A DNA stretch of 64,000 nucleotides from Micromonospora sp. WMMA1363 (GCF_030345795.1 NZ_JAUALB010000001.1:5572001-5636000); one strand, 5' to 3'. Positions 53,548 to 63,509 are shown, counted from the first letter of the stretch. The notes: generated by a model not told the origin, from the letters alone. Numbers and translations: made by a program.

Positions 53548-55260
53548 TCAGTCGTCGGGGGCGAGCCGGTGGTGCATCACCGGGCGCAGGCGGCCGTCGC
53601 CGGTGGTGCCCTCGATGGTCACCTCGGCCGAGTGCCCGACGTGCACCAGGGTGGCCAGCGCGTTGCCGAAGTACGGGCCGGCGAGCTTGCTCCAACGCAT
53701 CGACGGGCGGCGGACCCCGACGGAGCGGGCGAGGGCGCGGGTGGCCCCGGACGGGCCCGCTGACCAGCCCAGCCGCATCAGGGGGCGCATCCCGGCGGGC
53801 ACCTGGTTGTGGATGGGGGAGCAGGTGAGCTGGTGCACCGGGGTGACCACCCCCGGGTCGTCGAAGCGGGCCCGGGCCACGTACGAGTGGTGTACGTCCC
53901 CGCCGAGCACGCTGATCGAGGCCGGTGGCGCGTACGCCGGGCCGGCGCCCACCGGCGTTCCGGGCGAGCCCGGGGCGCCGGTGCCGATCCGGGCGAACAG
54001 TGCGCCGAGCCCTTCGAACGAGCGGCGGAACGCCGCCCAGTGCTCCAGGTCGAGGCCCCGGCGTAGCCGCTCGGCCAGGCCGGCGACCCAGCGCCGGCGG
54101 GAGTCGGCGAGCCGCTCGTTCCACGTCTCCATGTGGTGGATGCCTGGTGGGAGCAGCCAGGGCAGGGAGGATCCCACGACCAGGTGGTCGTACGTGCCGT
54201 GGGCCCGGTCGACGAACCACGACCATTCGCCCGGCGGCAGCATCGCCCGCTGGCCGGGCCTCAGCACCCGGCTGCACCGGTTGTCGAGCATGACCAGCCG
54301 GGTGCGGCCCAGATCGAGGGCGTAGCTCCACTGGTACTGCACTGCCCGCCACCGTCCGGTGTCGTGCGCGAGGTCGGACTCCTGGTCGACCCGGTGGCCG
54401 AAGTCCCGCAGCACGCCGGTGGCGTCCTCGGCGGCGGTCACCTTCGCGTACACCGGGTCGGCCGCGATCTCGTCCGGCGAGAGGTTGCCGAGGTGCTGGT
54501 AGACCCAGTACGAGGCCAGGCCGCTGCCGATCCGTTCCGACCACCACGGCTGGGCGCGGGCGTCGGAACGCCAGGAGGCGGAGGTGTTCCAGTCGTCGAT
54601 GACCTCGTGGTCGTCGAAGATCATCACGCTCGGCACGGTCGAGAACAGCCACCGGATCTCCGGGTCACGCCAGGACTCGAGGTAGAGCTTGGTGTACTCG
54701 TCGAAGCTCACCACCTGGTCCGCCGGCGCGCCCTTCGGCCGCCGGCGGCGCCGCTTGAGCAGCCGCCGCACGGTGGGTGAGGCCTTGTCCGCGTATACCT
54801 GGTCGCCGAGGAGCACCAACAGGTCCGGCAGGGCCGCCGGGCCGAAGTCGGCCGCGAGCCGGCGGGCGTACGCGTCGAGCGCGTCCGGGGGTAGCCGCCG
54901 CGCGGTGGCATGCTGCGTGGTCTCCCGGCAGGAGCCGAAGACCAGGCGGACCGGCTGGTCCCGGTCGTCGGCCGCCCGGGTGCGGATCACGCTGGCCGGG
55001 AACGGGCTGCCCGGCTCCGGCCAGGCGCGTTCGCCGTCGACCAGCACCTCGTACGTGGTCGCCCGGTCCGGCGTGAGCCCGGACACCACGACGAGGGCGT
55101 AGTGGTGGTCGTACGCCGAGAAGGTGGGGGCGGCGCCGGTGGCGCCGTCGGCTGTGCGGACGGTGACCACCGCCGGTCGGCTGGTCTCCACCCAGATCGT
55201 GGCCCGCGTGTCGACGACCCGTCGCAGCAGCGGGCCGACGAGCAGCTGTGCGGCGGGCAT
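53548..55260 (-). CDS. PhoD-like alkaline phosphatase/phosphodiesterase without signal peptide
   Basis: The 570-residue protein has an N-terminal Ig-like domain (LLRRVVDTRATIWVETSRP) and a metallophosphatase domain with FGSCRETTQ, LLGDQVYADKA, FDDHEVIDDWN and GGDVHHSYVAR, which provide iron/calcium ligands in PhoD. Classical PhoD carries a Tat signal; here the ATG at 55260 (GGAGG at 6 nt) starts directly with MPAAQLLVGPLL, so the enzyme may be cytoplasmic. A 13-bp inverted repeat lies 35-70 nt upstream. It is divergent from ftsY. Confidence 0.9.
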   Translation of the reverse strand: MPAAQLLVGPLLRRVVDTRATIWVETSRPAVVTVRTADGATGAAPTFSAYDHHYALVVVSGLTPDRATTYEVLVDGERAWPEPGSPFPASVIRTRAADDRDQPVRLVFGSCRETTQHATARRLPPDALDAYARRLAADFGPAALPDLLVLLGDQVYADKASPTVRRLLKRRRRRPKGAPADQVVSFDEYTKLYLESWRDPEIRWLFSTVPSVMIFDDHEVIDDWNTSASWRSDARAQPWWSERIGSGLASYWVYQHLGNLSPDEIAADPVYAKVTAAEDATGVLRDFGHRVDQESDLAHDTGRWRAVQYQWSYALDLGRTRLVMLDNRCSRVLRPGQRAMLPPGEWSWFVDRAHGTYDHLVVGSSLPWLLPPGIHHMETWNERLADSRRRWVAGLAERLRRGLDLEHWAAFRRSFEGLGALFARIGTGAPGSPGTPVGAGPAYAPPASISVLGGDVHHSYVARARFDDPGVVTPVHQLTCSPIHNQVPAGMRPLMRLGWSAGPSGATRALARSVGVRRPSMRWSKLAGPYFGNALATLVHVGHSAEVTIEGTTGDGRLRPVMHHRLAPDD

Positions 55261-55294
55261 GGCGGACCTCCGAGGATGAGCGAGCCCGGTCTGT

Positions 55295-55330
55295 ACCACC
55301 CGGCCGGTCCGCACCGTCCGGCCGGGTGGT
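55295..55330. promoter_or_regulatory. 13-bp inverted repeat upstream of the PhoD-like gene
   Basis: ACCACCCGGCCGG (55295-55307) and CCGGCCGGGTGGT (55318-55330) are perfect inverted arms with 10-nt spacing in the region between the divergent phoD-like and ftsY genes. It may be an operator or a hairpin in the phoD leader. Confidence 0.5.
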
Positions 55331-55430
55331 CGCACCACTGCTGGCTGGGGGTCGAGCCTACCGCCGCATCCGGCGGCGTCGAGGGCGCGGTGGTGAAGAC
55401 GGCGTGGCCGACGTCTGACAGGATTTCGGC

Positions 55431-56621
55431 ATGACGGAATACCTCCTCATCGCACTCGCACTGCTCGGTGTGCTGATCCTCGGTGTCCTCGGGCTGGTGG
55501 TGCCGAAGCTGCGCCGGCGTCCCGAGCCGCCGCTGCCGACGACGGAGGTCGAGACCCGTGCCGAGGAGGACCTCGCCGGGCCGCCCGTCGAGGCGCCCGA
55601 GGCGGAGGTGTCCGCGGGTGTCCTGGTCGAGCCGCCGGTGGTGGAGGCGCCGCCGGCGCCCCCGGTGGAGGTGCCCGAGCCGACCGCCGGCCGGCTGGTC
55701 CGGCTGCGCTCCCGGCTGTCCCGCTCGCAGAACGTCTTCGGCAAGGGCCTGCTCGGTCTGCTCGGCCGGGACCACCTCGACGAGGACACCTGGGAGGAGA
55801 TCGAGGACAGTCTGATCACCGCGGACGTCGGCATCGACTCGACCCGGGAGATCGTCGACCGGCTGCGCGAGCGGACCCGGGTGCTCGGCACCCGGTCCGC
55901 CACCGAGCTGCGGGCGTTGCTCGCCGCCGAGCTGGTGAACGCTCTGGACCCGGCCCTGGACCGGTCCCTGAACACCGCGCCCAAGGACGGTGTGCCCGCC
56001 GTGCTGCTGGTGGTCGGCGTCAACGGCGCCGGCAAGACCACCACCTGCGGCAAGATCGCCCGGGTGCTGGTGGCGGATGGTCGCAGCGTGATCCTCGGCG
56101 CGGCGGACACGTTCCGCGCCGCCGCCGCCGACCAGCTGGAGACCTGGGCCGGACGGGTGGGCGCCGAGACGGTTCGCGGCCCGGAGGGGGCGGACCCCGC
56201 CAGCGTGGCCTTCGACGCGGTCAAGCGTGGCATCGAGACCGGCGTGGACACCGTCCTGATCGACACCGCCGGTCGCCTGCAGAACAAGGTCGGCCTGATG
56301 GACGAGTTGGGCAAGGTCAAGCGGGTGGTGGAGAAACACGGCCCGATCGACGAGACGCTGCTGATCCTGGACGCCACCACCGGTCAGAACGGCCTGGAAC
56401 AGGCGCGGGTCTTCACCGAGGTGGTCAACGTGACCGGGGTCGCGCTCACCAAGCTCGACGGCACCGCCAAGGGCGGCATCGTGATCGCCGTGCAGCGCAG
56501 GTTGGGCATCCCGGTGAAGCTGGTCGGGCTGGGCGAGGGCAAGGACGACCTGGCCCCGTTCGACCCCGCGCAGTTCGTCGACGCGCTGCTGGGTGCCGAG
56601 GCCGCCGGACGGGACGCGTAA
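55431..56621 (+). CDS. ftsY: signal recognition particle receptor FtsY
   Basis: The 396-residue receptor has an N-terminal membrane helix (YLLIALALLGVLILGVLGLV), a Pro/Glu/Val-rich linker of about 60 residues, then the SRP GTPase NG domain: G1 GVNGAGKTTTCGK, DTFRAAAADQLE, DTAGRLQNK and TKLDGTAKGG. It docks Ffh-ribosome complexes at the membrane. CAGGAT lies 6 nt before ATG 55431 and no clear Shine-Dalgarno sequence is seen, so a leaderless start is possible. Its partner ffh lies 5.3 kb downstream. Confidence 0.96.
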   Translation: MTEYLLIALALLGVLILGVLGLVVPKLRRRPEPPLPTTEVETRAEEDLAGPPVEAPEAEVSAGVLVEPPVVEAPPAPPVEVPEPTAGRLVRLRSRLSRSQNVFGKGLLGLLGRDHLDEDTWEEIEDSLITADVGIDSTREIVDRLRERTRVLGTRSATELRALLAAELVNALDPALDRSLNTAPKDGVPAVLLVVGVNGAGKTTTCGKIARVLVADGRSVILGAADTFRAAAADQLETWAGRVGAETVRGPEGADPASVAFDAVKRGIETGVDTVLIDTAGRLQNKVGLMDELGKVKRVVEKHGPIDETLLILDATTGQNGLEQARVFTEVVNVTGVALTKLDGTAKGGIVIAVQRRLGIPVKLVGLGEGKDDLAPFDPAQFVDALLGAEAAGRDA

Positions 56622-56703
56622 CCTCGCAGTGACGACCGACGATCGCGCCTACGTCGGGTGGCGCGACCCCCGCCACCCGGGCCCCCGCCTCGGGAGACCG
56701 TAC

Positions 56704-57492
56704 GTGACTTCGCAGGAGATCCCGCTGCGCGGTGGGAACGTCAGCACCGTGGTCCGGGTGGGCGACACGGTGCGGCGTAACGCGGGTCCCTGGACCCCGG
56801 CGGTGCACGCCCTGCTGCGGCACCTGGAGTACGTCGGCTTCACCGGCGCTCCCCGCGCGCTCGGCATGGACGAGCGGAACCGGGAGGTGCTGTCGTACCT
56901 GGAGGGGGAGTGCGGTGGGTACCCGCTGGCGCCGCACTGGGTCACCGACGAGGCGTTGGTGACCGTGGCCACGATGCTGCGCATGTTCCACGACGCCCAG
57001 TACGGCTTCGTGGCGCCAGCGGGGGCCGTGTGGCGCTCCTTCGGGCCGCCACCGCCGGACACCGAGGTGATCTGCCACCACGACGCGGCCCCGCACAACG
57101 TGATCTGGCGCCCGGACGGCACGCTCGGGCTGATCGACTTCGACCTCGCCTCGCCCGGCGCCCGCATCTACGACGTGGCGTACGCGGCCTGGACCTGGGT
57201 ACCCGTTTTCTCCGACCGTGACTCGATCACCCTCGGCTGGAACCGCCCGGACCGGCCGCGCCGGCTGCGGCTGTTCGCCGACGCGTACGGGCTCATTCCG
57301 CGTGACCGGCACCGGCTGATCCGCACCATCCGGAAGCGGATCGTCGACCACGTGGAGGGCATCCGGCGGATGGCCGCGGCGGGCGAGCCGGCGTTCGTCC
57401 GGATCGTGCACAAGGGGCACCTGCGCCGGCCGATGCGGGACCTGCGGCTGCTCGACTACGAGCGGCAGGCACTGGAGAGCGCCCTGCGGTAG
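56704..57492 (+). CDS. aminoglycoside phosphotransferase (APH)-like kinase
   Basis: GTG 56704 has GGGAG at 7 nt and gives the usual start MTSQEIPLRGGNVS; the frame is open to 56593 inside ftsY. The 262-residue product has the APH catalytic loop VICHHDAAPHNVIW and the magnesium Asp in LGLIDFDLASPG, but the N-terminal lobe is short (GGNVSTVVRVGDTVRR with one basic pair). Family members phosphorylate small molecules (hydroxylated metabolites, antibiotics, choline-like compounds). No resistance function can be claimed. It lies between ftsY and amt. Confidence 0.88.
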   Translation: MTSQEIPLRGGNVSTVVRVGDTVRRNAGPWTPAVHALLRHLEYVGFTGAPRALGMDERNREVLSYLEGECGGYPLAPHWVTDEALVTVATMLRMFHDAQYGFVAPAGAVWRSFGPPPPDTEVICHHDAAPHNVIWRPDGTLGLIDFDLASPGARIYDVAYAAWTWVPVFSDRDSITLGWNRPDRPRRLRLFADAYGLIPRDRHRLIRTIRKRIVDHVEGIRRMAAAGEPAFVRIVHKGHLRRPMRDLRLLDYERQALESALR

Positions 57493-57546
57493 GGCACGAC
57501 CGGACCCGGCGGTTGTGCGGGGTTCTTCACACGTACGAAACAAGCC

Positions 57547-57585
57547 GTCACCGATCGGAAATCGGCGGGTGACGCTGAAGGAAAC
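57547..57585 (+). promoter_or_regulatory. GlnR-type operator upstream of amt-glnB-glnD
   Basis: GTCAC-n6-GAAAT-n6-GTGAC-n6-GGAAAC reproduces the actinobacterial GlnR box architecture (GTnAC-n6-GAAAC repeated). Positions are GTCAC 57547, GAAAT 57558, GTGAC 57569 and GGAAAC 57580. It is 91-129 nt upstream of the amt start. Nitrogen-limitation control by GlnR is inferred from Streptomyces and mycobacterial amt promoters. Confidence 0.75.
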
Positions 57586-57675
57586 AGGGAGCGACGAAGC
57601 TTCCGCGCAACCGGTGGACGGGCGACGCTGCCCAGGAAGCCGGGAAGGAGGGAACTTCACCGTTAGGAGGCCAGC

Positions 57676-59043
57676 GTGCCTGAAGCACCGACGATCGATA
57701 CCGGCAACACCGCCTGGTTGCTTGTGTCGAGCGCGATCGTGTTGCTCATGACGCCCGGACTGGCGCTGTTCTACGGCGGCCTCAACCGGGCCAAGGGCGT
57801 CCTCAACATGATTATGATGAGCTTCTCCGCGATCGGGCTCGTCAGCATTCTGTGGCTGTTCTACGGCTTCTCCATCGCCTTCGGCGAGGACCAGGGTGGG
57901 GTCATCGGTGACCTCGGCCAGTATCTCGGCACCAAGACGTTCATGGCGGAAACCGACCTGTGGGGCGAGACCGGGATCCCGCTCTACGTGTTCATGGCGT
58001 TCCAGATGATGTTCGCGATCATCACGGTGGCGCTGATCAGCGGCGCGATCGCCGACCGCGCCAAGTTCTCCGGCTGGCTGCTCTTCGCCTTCGGCTGGGC
58101 GACCCTGGTCTACTTCCCGGTCGCCCACTGGGTGTGGGGCGGCGGCTTCATCGGCGCCCAGCTCGGCGCGCTGGACTTCGCCGGCGGCACCGCGGTGCAC
58201 ATCAACGCCGGTGCGGCGGCGCTGGCTTTGGTGCTGGTGCTGGGTAGGCGGCTCGGCTGGCCCCGGGAGACCATGAAGCCGCACAACGTCCCGATGGTCG
58301 CGCTCGGCGCCGGCCTGCTGTGGTTCGGCTGGTTCGGTTTCAACGCCGGGTCCGAGCTGACCGCCGACTCGACGACCGGCCTGGCGTTCGTCAACACCCA
58401 GGTCGCGACCGCCGCAGCAGTTCTCGGCTGGCTGCTGGTGGAGAAGCTGCGGGACGGTCGGCCGACATTGGTCGGCGCCTCCTCCGGGGCCATCGCCGGC
58501 CTGGTCGCCATCACCCCCGCCTGTGCCTTCGTCACACCGTGGGCGGCTGTGCTGCTCGGTCTGGTCGCCGGTGTGCTCTGCGCGCTGGCGGTGAGCCTGA
58601 AGTACCGGCTCGGCTACGACGACTCGCTCGACGTCGTCGGCGTGCACTTTGTTGGTGGCTGGATCGGCTGCCTGTGGATCGGCCTGTTCGGGACCAGCTC
58701 GGTCAGCTCGTTGGTGAGCGACGAGGGCCTGTTCTACGGCGGTGGGGTCGCCCAACTCGGTGTCCAGGCGCTCAGCGCCCTGATCGTGACCGTTTACTCC
58801 TTCGCGGTGGCGTTCGTCCTCGGCTTCGTCATCCAGCGGACGATCGGCTTCCGGGTTTCCGAGGAGGCCGAGGTCGAGGGGATCGACATCGCCGAGCACG
58901 CCGAGAGCGGTTACGACCTGTCTCCGGCCACCGGCGGCGCCGGCGGCGGTGCGTTCGTGATGGCCGGCCTGTCCAGCGGGAAGCCGGCGGGAGACCCCGC
59001 CGCCTCCGACACCGAGCCGGCCACCGAGAAAGTCGCCGGTTAA
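57676..59043 (+). CDS. amt: ammonium transporter
   Basis: The 455-residue protein has eleven predicted membrane helices. Family motifs include FYGGLNRAKGVLNMIMMSF (outline), the pore Phe and twin His regions around VAHWVWGGGFIGAQLGALDFAGGTAVHINAG (each seen in part), and the Asp in FAGGTAVHI. A cytosolic C-terminal tail of about 70 residues follows GFRVSEEAEVEGIDIAEHAESGYDL, the PII-contact region. GTG 57676 has AGGAGG at 6 nt. It starts the nitrogen operon with glnB and glnD; GlnR operator upstream. Confidence 0.97.
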   Translation: MPEAPTIDTGNTAWLLVSSAIVLLMTPGLALFYGGLNRAKGVLNMIMMSFSAIGLVSILWLFYGFSIAFGEDQGGVIGDLGQYLGTKTFMAETDLWGETGIPLYVFMAFQMMFAIITVALISGAIADRAKFSGWLLFAFGWATLVYFPVAHWVWGGGFIGAQLGALDFAGGTAVHINAGAAALALVLVLGRRLGWPRETMKPHNVPMVALGAGLLWFGWFGFNAGSELTADSTTGLAFVNTQVATAAAVLGWLLVEKLRDGRPTLVGASSGAIAGLVAITPACAFVTPWAAVLLGLVAGVLCALAVSLKYRLGYDDSLDVVGVHFVGGWIGCLWIGLFGTSSVSSLVSDEGLFYGGGVAQLGVQALSALIVTVYSFAVAFVLGFVIQRTIGFRVSEEAEVEGIDIAEHAESGYDLSPATGGAGGGAFVMAGLSSGKPAGDPAASDTEPATEKVAG

Positions 59044-59406
<363 letters not shown>

Positions 59407-59417
59407 GGCAGCCCTCG

Positions 59418-61787
59418 ATGACCTCGTCGACCACCACCACGCCAGGACACCCTGGCGCCGGCGATCCGGGCGTGGTGGTCGACGAGGTCGTCGACGTACC
59501 CGGCGGGATCGGGGCGGGGGCGCGAGCCGCCCGAGCCGACGCGTTCGACGCCTGGCTGCGCCTGCTGCTGCCGGCCCGCACGGGCGTGGCGCTCGTCGCC
59601 GTCGGCGGGCTCGGGCGGCGGCAGTGCGCCCCGTGCGGGGACCTCGACCTGGTGCTGCTGCACGACGGGATGCCAGGCGTGGACGACCTGGCCGCCGCAA
59701 TCTGGTACCCGGTGTGGGACGCCGGGCTGCGGCTCGACCACTCGGTGCGGACCGTCGCCGAGGCGCTGTCGGTCGCCCAGGACGACGTCAGGGTGGCCCT
59801 CGGGCTGCTCGACGCGCGCTGCGTCGCCGGCGACACGGCCCTCGCCGAGCGGCTGATCCGCGCAGCCGCCGACCGCTGGCGGCGCACCGCCGTCCGGCGA
59901 CTCCCCGGGCTGCGGGAGATCACCGCCGCCCGCTGGGAGACCCATGGGGAACTGGCCTTCCTCCTGGAAGGCGACCTCAAGGAAGCGGCCGGTGGGCTGC
60001 GGGACGTGGGCATTCTCCGCGCCATCGCCGCCGCTGGTGTCACCGATGCACTGCGACCCGCCGTCCGCGCCGCCCACCTGCGGCTGCTCGACACCCGGGA
60101 CGCCCTGCACACGCAGGCCGGTCGCCGGTTGGACCGGCTGGTCGCCCAGGAACGCGACGGCGTCGCGGCCCAACTCGGGCTGCGACAGGTTCCGCCCGAT
60201 GCGGCGCCGGGGGCCGGCGCGGTCGGCAACGAGGGGGATGCGCTGCTGCGTCGGGTCGCGAGCGACGCGCGTACGGTCAGTCATGCGCTCGACGACGCCT
60301 TCCGGGCCGTCGATCGCCTCCGCGCCGGCCGCCGCCGGGGCGCCGACGGTCGCTCACTGCGTCGGCCCGTCGCGCGGGACGTGGTGGAGCACGACGGCGA
60401 GTTGGTGCTCGCGCGGACCGCGATCGGGGCGCGCCCGGATCCGAGCCTGTCGCTGCGGGTGGCCGCCGCCGCGGCCACCGCACGGCTACCGATCGCCCGG
60501 GCCACCTGCGAGTGGCTGGCCGCGTACTGCCCGCCCCTGCCGGCGCCCTGGCCGGCCGCGGCCAGGACCGCGCTGGTCACCCTGCTCGGCGCCGGTCCCG
60601 GCCTGGTGCCGGCGTGGGAGACCTGTGACCGGTACGGGCTGGTCGACGGCTGGCTGCCCGAGTGGACGCGGATGCGGAGCCTGCCGCAGCACAACCCGGT
60701 GCACCGGTTCACCCTCGACCGGCACCTGGTGCAGACCGCGTACGAAGCCAGCCGGCGCACCCGCGAGGTCGACCGGCCGGATCTGTTGCTGCTCGGCGCC
60801 CTGCTGCACGACGTCGGCAAGGGGCTCGCGGGCGGTGGCGCCGCGGCGCGGCCCGGCGGGCCCGGGCGCGGCGGCGTCTCCGACGATCACAGCGTGGTGG
60901 GTGCGCCGATCGCCGAGGCGGTCGCCGGCCGGATCGGCCTGCCGGCGCACGAGGTGGCCTTGATCGGCACGCTGGTCCGGCTGCACCTGCTCCTGCCGGA
61001 CGTGGCCACCCGCCGTGACCTGGCCGACCCGAAGACCATCGCCGCAGTCGCCGGTCAGGTCGGCGACACCACCACCCTCGACCTGCTGCACGCCCTGGTC
61101 CGCGCGGACGCGGCGGCCACCGGGCCGGCCGCCTGGTCGCACTGGAAGGGACGGCTCGTCGCCGAGTTGGTCGCCCGGGTGCGCACCACGCTGGACACCG
61201 GCGTACCGCCCGAGCCGCCCGCCCCCGACCCGGCGCTGCTGGCCGGGCCGCTGCCGGTCGTACACCTGACCGGGGATCGGGTGGCGGTGGCCGCGGCGGA
61301 CCGGCGGGGCCTGCTCGCGACGGTGGCTGGATGCCTCGCCCTGCACCGGCTGGAGGTGATCTCCGCGGACGCCTCGACCGTCGACGGGCGCGCGCTGGTC
61401 GAGTGCCGGGTGCAACCCCGGTACGGCCTCGTGCCTGATCCGGTCGCGCTCAGCTCGGACCTGCGGCGGGCGGTGACCGGCGACGTCTCGGTGAACCAGC
61501 GGCTGCGCGGGCGGGCTCTCGCGGCCAGCGGCGAGGGGGCCGCGCCCCGGGCTGTCTGGCACCGGGAGGCGGCCACCGACGCGGTGGTGCTGGAGCTGCG
61601 CGCCGCCGACGCCGCCGGCCTGCTCTACCGTGTCACCCGAGCCTTGGACGGGACCGGAGCCCAGGTGCGGGCTGCCCGGATCTCCACCCTCGGGGCGGAC
61701 GTGGTGGATGCCTTCTACCTCGTCGGCGGTTGGCCGGACGATGCGACCCGGGCCCGCGTCGAGGCCGCCGTCCTCGCCGCGGTGTGA
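59418..61787 (+). CDS. glnD: PII nucleotidyltransferase/uridylyl-removing enzyme GlnD
   Basis: The 789-residue protein modifies PII in response to glutamine. The nucleotidyltransferase motif is GGLGRRQCAPCGDLDLVLL at about residue 62; the usual Ser before the catalytic Asp pair is replaced by Gly, while D-L-D remains. The HD phosphodiesterase domain has LLLGALLHDVGKG at about 456, and two ACT domains begin near 614 and 721. In actinobacteria GlnD adenylylates GlnK. ATG 59418 is preferred over longer frames. It ends the operon. Confidence 0.95.
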   Translation: MTSSTTTTPGHPGAGDPGVVVDEVVDVPGGIGAGARAARADAFDAWLRLLLPARTGVALVAVGGLGRRQCAPCGDLDLVLLHDGMPGVDDLAAAIWYPVWDAGLRLDHSVRTVAEALSVAQDDVRVALGLLDARCVAGDTALAERLIRAAADRWRRTAVRRLPGLREITAARWETHGELAFLLEGDLKEAAGGLRDVGILRAIAAAGVTDALRPAVRAAHLRLLDTRDALHTQAGRRLDRLVAQERDGVAAQLGLRQVPPDAAPGAGAVGNEGDALLRRVASDARTVSHALDDAFRAVDRLRAGRRRGADGRSLRRPVARDVVEHDGELVLARTAIGARPDPSLSLRVAAAAATARLPIARATCEWLAAYCPPLPAPWPAAARTALVTLLGAGPGLVPAWETCDRYGLVDGWLPEWTRMRSLPQHNPVHRFTLDRHLVQTAYEASRRTREVDRPDLLLLGALLHDVGKGLAGGGAAARPGGPGRGGVSDDHSVVGAPIAEAVAGRIGLPAHEVALIGTLVRLHLLLPDVATRRDLADPKTIAAVAGQVGDTTTLDLLHALVRADAAATGPAAWSHWKGRLVAELVARVRTTLDTGVPPEPPAPDPALLAGPLPVVHLTGDRVAVAAADRRGLLATVAGCLALHRLEVISADASTVDGRALVECRVQPRYGLVPDPVALSSDLRRAVTGDVSVNQRLRGRALAASGEGAAPRAVWHREAATDAVVLELRAADAAGLLYRVTRALDGTGAQVRAARISTLGADVVDAFYLVGGWPDDATRARVEAAVLAAV

Positions 61788-61961
61788 GCAAGGCTTCTCG
61801 GTTGCCGGGACAGTGGAGCGGCCCTTGCCAACCTTTGTCCCGCGGGCCCCCGACCGCAGGGCCGGAGCGGGGGTCCCGCGGGCCGGATACGCTAGCAGTG
61901 GCCGGACGGCTCGCCCGGCCACGCTCGTGCTCGCAAGAACACTGACAAACGGGATGTTCGC

Positions 61962-63509
61962 GTGTTTGACACCTTGAGTGACCGCCTGTCCGGGATCTTC
62001 ACCAAGCTCCGCGGCAAGGGTCGGCTCACCGACGCCGACATCGACGCCACGGCCCGCGAGATCCGCCTCGCGCTGCTGGAGGCGGACGTCGCGCTGCCGG
62101 TGGTCAAGGGCTTCATCGCGAACATCAAGAATCGGGCCCGCGGCGCGGAGGTCTCCCAGGCGCTCAACCCGGCCCAGCAGATCATCAAGATCGTCAACGA
62201 GGAGCTGATCAATGTTCTCGGTGGCGAGGGGCGGCGACTGACGTTCGCCAAGCAGCCGCCGACCGTGGTCATGCTCGCCGGCCTGCAGGGCTCCGGCAAG
62301 ACCACCCTCGCCGGCAAACTGGCCCGCTGGCTCAAGGCCCAGGGCCACCAGCCGCTGCTGGTCGCCGCCGACCTCCAGCGCCCCAACGCCGTCGGGCAGC
62401 TCCAGGTGCTCGGTGGTCGCGCCGGCGTCGAGGTGTACGCCCCGGAGCCGGGCAACGGTGTCGGGGACCCGGTGCGGGTCGCGCAGGCCTCGATCGAGCA
62501 CGCGAGGCGGGCCGCGCGTGACATCGTCATCGTCGACACGGCCGGCCGCCTCGGCATCGACGCCGAGATGATGCAGCAGGCCGCCGACATCCGGGACGCG
62601 GTCAACCCGGATGAGGTCGTCTTCGTCGTCGACGCGATGGTCGGTCAGGACGCCGTCCGCACGGCCGAGGCGTTCCGCGACGGTGTCGGCATCACCGGCG
62701 TGGTTCTCTCCAAGCTTGACGGCGACGCCCGCGGCGGTGCCGCACTGTCCGTCCGGGAGGTCACCGGGCAGCCGATCCTGTTCGCCTCCACCGGCGAGAA
62801 GCTGGAGGACTTCGACGTCTTCCACCCCGACCGGATGGCCAGCCGGATCCTCGGCATGGGCGACGTCCTCACTCTGATCGAGCAGGCCGAGGCGGCCTTC
62901 GACGTCGATCAGAAGGAGAAGATGACCGCCAAGCTGATGGGCGGCGAGAACTTCACCCTGGAGGACTTCCTCGATCAGCTCATCGCGGTCCGGCGGATGG
63001 GCCCGATCGCCAACGTGCTGGCCATGATGCCCGGTATGGGGCAGATGAAGGATCAGCTCGCGGACCTGGACGACAAGCACTTCGACCGGGTCACCGCGAT
63101 CATCCGGTCGATGACCCCGGCGGAACGGACCAACCCGAAGATCATCAACGGCTCGCGGCGGGCCCGGATCGCCAACGGCTCCGGTGTCACCGTGATGGAC
63201 GTCAACCAGCTGCTCAACCGCTTCGCCGACGCCCAGAAGATGATGAAGCAGATGGGCGGCATGATGGGCCTGCCCGGTGGGGGTCGGCGCAAGGCGACCA
63301 AGTCGCCGAAGAACAAGCGCAAGGGCACCAAGGGCGGCGGTCGGCCGCGTACCGGCGCCGGGATGCCGGGCGGCTTCCCGGGCGGGATGCCGCAGCTGCC
63401 TCCGGGCATGGACCCGAACGACCTGGCCGGCCAGGGCCTGCCGCCGGGCTTCAAGCTTCCGAAGATCGACTTCAACAAGCTCGGCAAGGGGGACAAACGC
63501 CCCCGCTGA
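61962..63509 (+). CDS. ffh: signal recognition particle protein Ffh
   Basis: The 515-residue Ffh binds signal peptides and SRP RNA. It has the N-domain FDTLSDRLSGIFTKLRGK, GTPase motifs GLQGSGKTTLAGK, DLQRPNAVGQL, DTAGRLGID and SKLDGDARGG, and a C-terminal methionine-rich M domain (MMKQMGGMMGLPGGGRRK) followed by a Lys/Pro/Gly tail. GTG 61962 is the start; TACGCT at 61888-61893 could be a -10 element. It works with FtsY encoded upstream. Confidence 0.97.
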   Translation: MFDTLSDRLSGIFTKLRGKGRLTDADIDATAREIRLALLEADVALPVVKGFIANIKNRARGAEVSQALNPAQQIIKIVNEELINVLGGEGRRLTFAKQPPTVVMLAGLQGSGKTTLAGKLARWLKAQGHQPLLVAADLQRPNAVGQLQVLGGRAGVEVYAPEPGNGVGDPVRVAQASIEHARRAARDIVIVDTAGRLGIDAEMMQQAADIRDAVNPDEVVFVVDAMVGQDAVRTAEAFRDGVGITGVVLSKLDGDARGGAALSVREVTGQPILFASTGEKLEDFDVFHPDRMASRILGMGDVLTLIEQAEAAFDVDQKEKMTAKLMGGENFTLEDFLDQLIAVRRMGPIANVLAMMPGMGQMKDQLADLDDKHFDRVTAIIRSMTPAERTNPKIINGSRRARIANGSGVTVMDVNQLLNRFADAQKMMKQMGGMMGLPGGGRRKATKSPKNKRKGTKGGGRPRTGAGMPGGFPGGMPQLPPGMDPNDLAGQGLPPGFKLPKIDFNKLGKGDKRPR

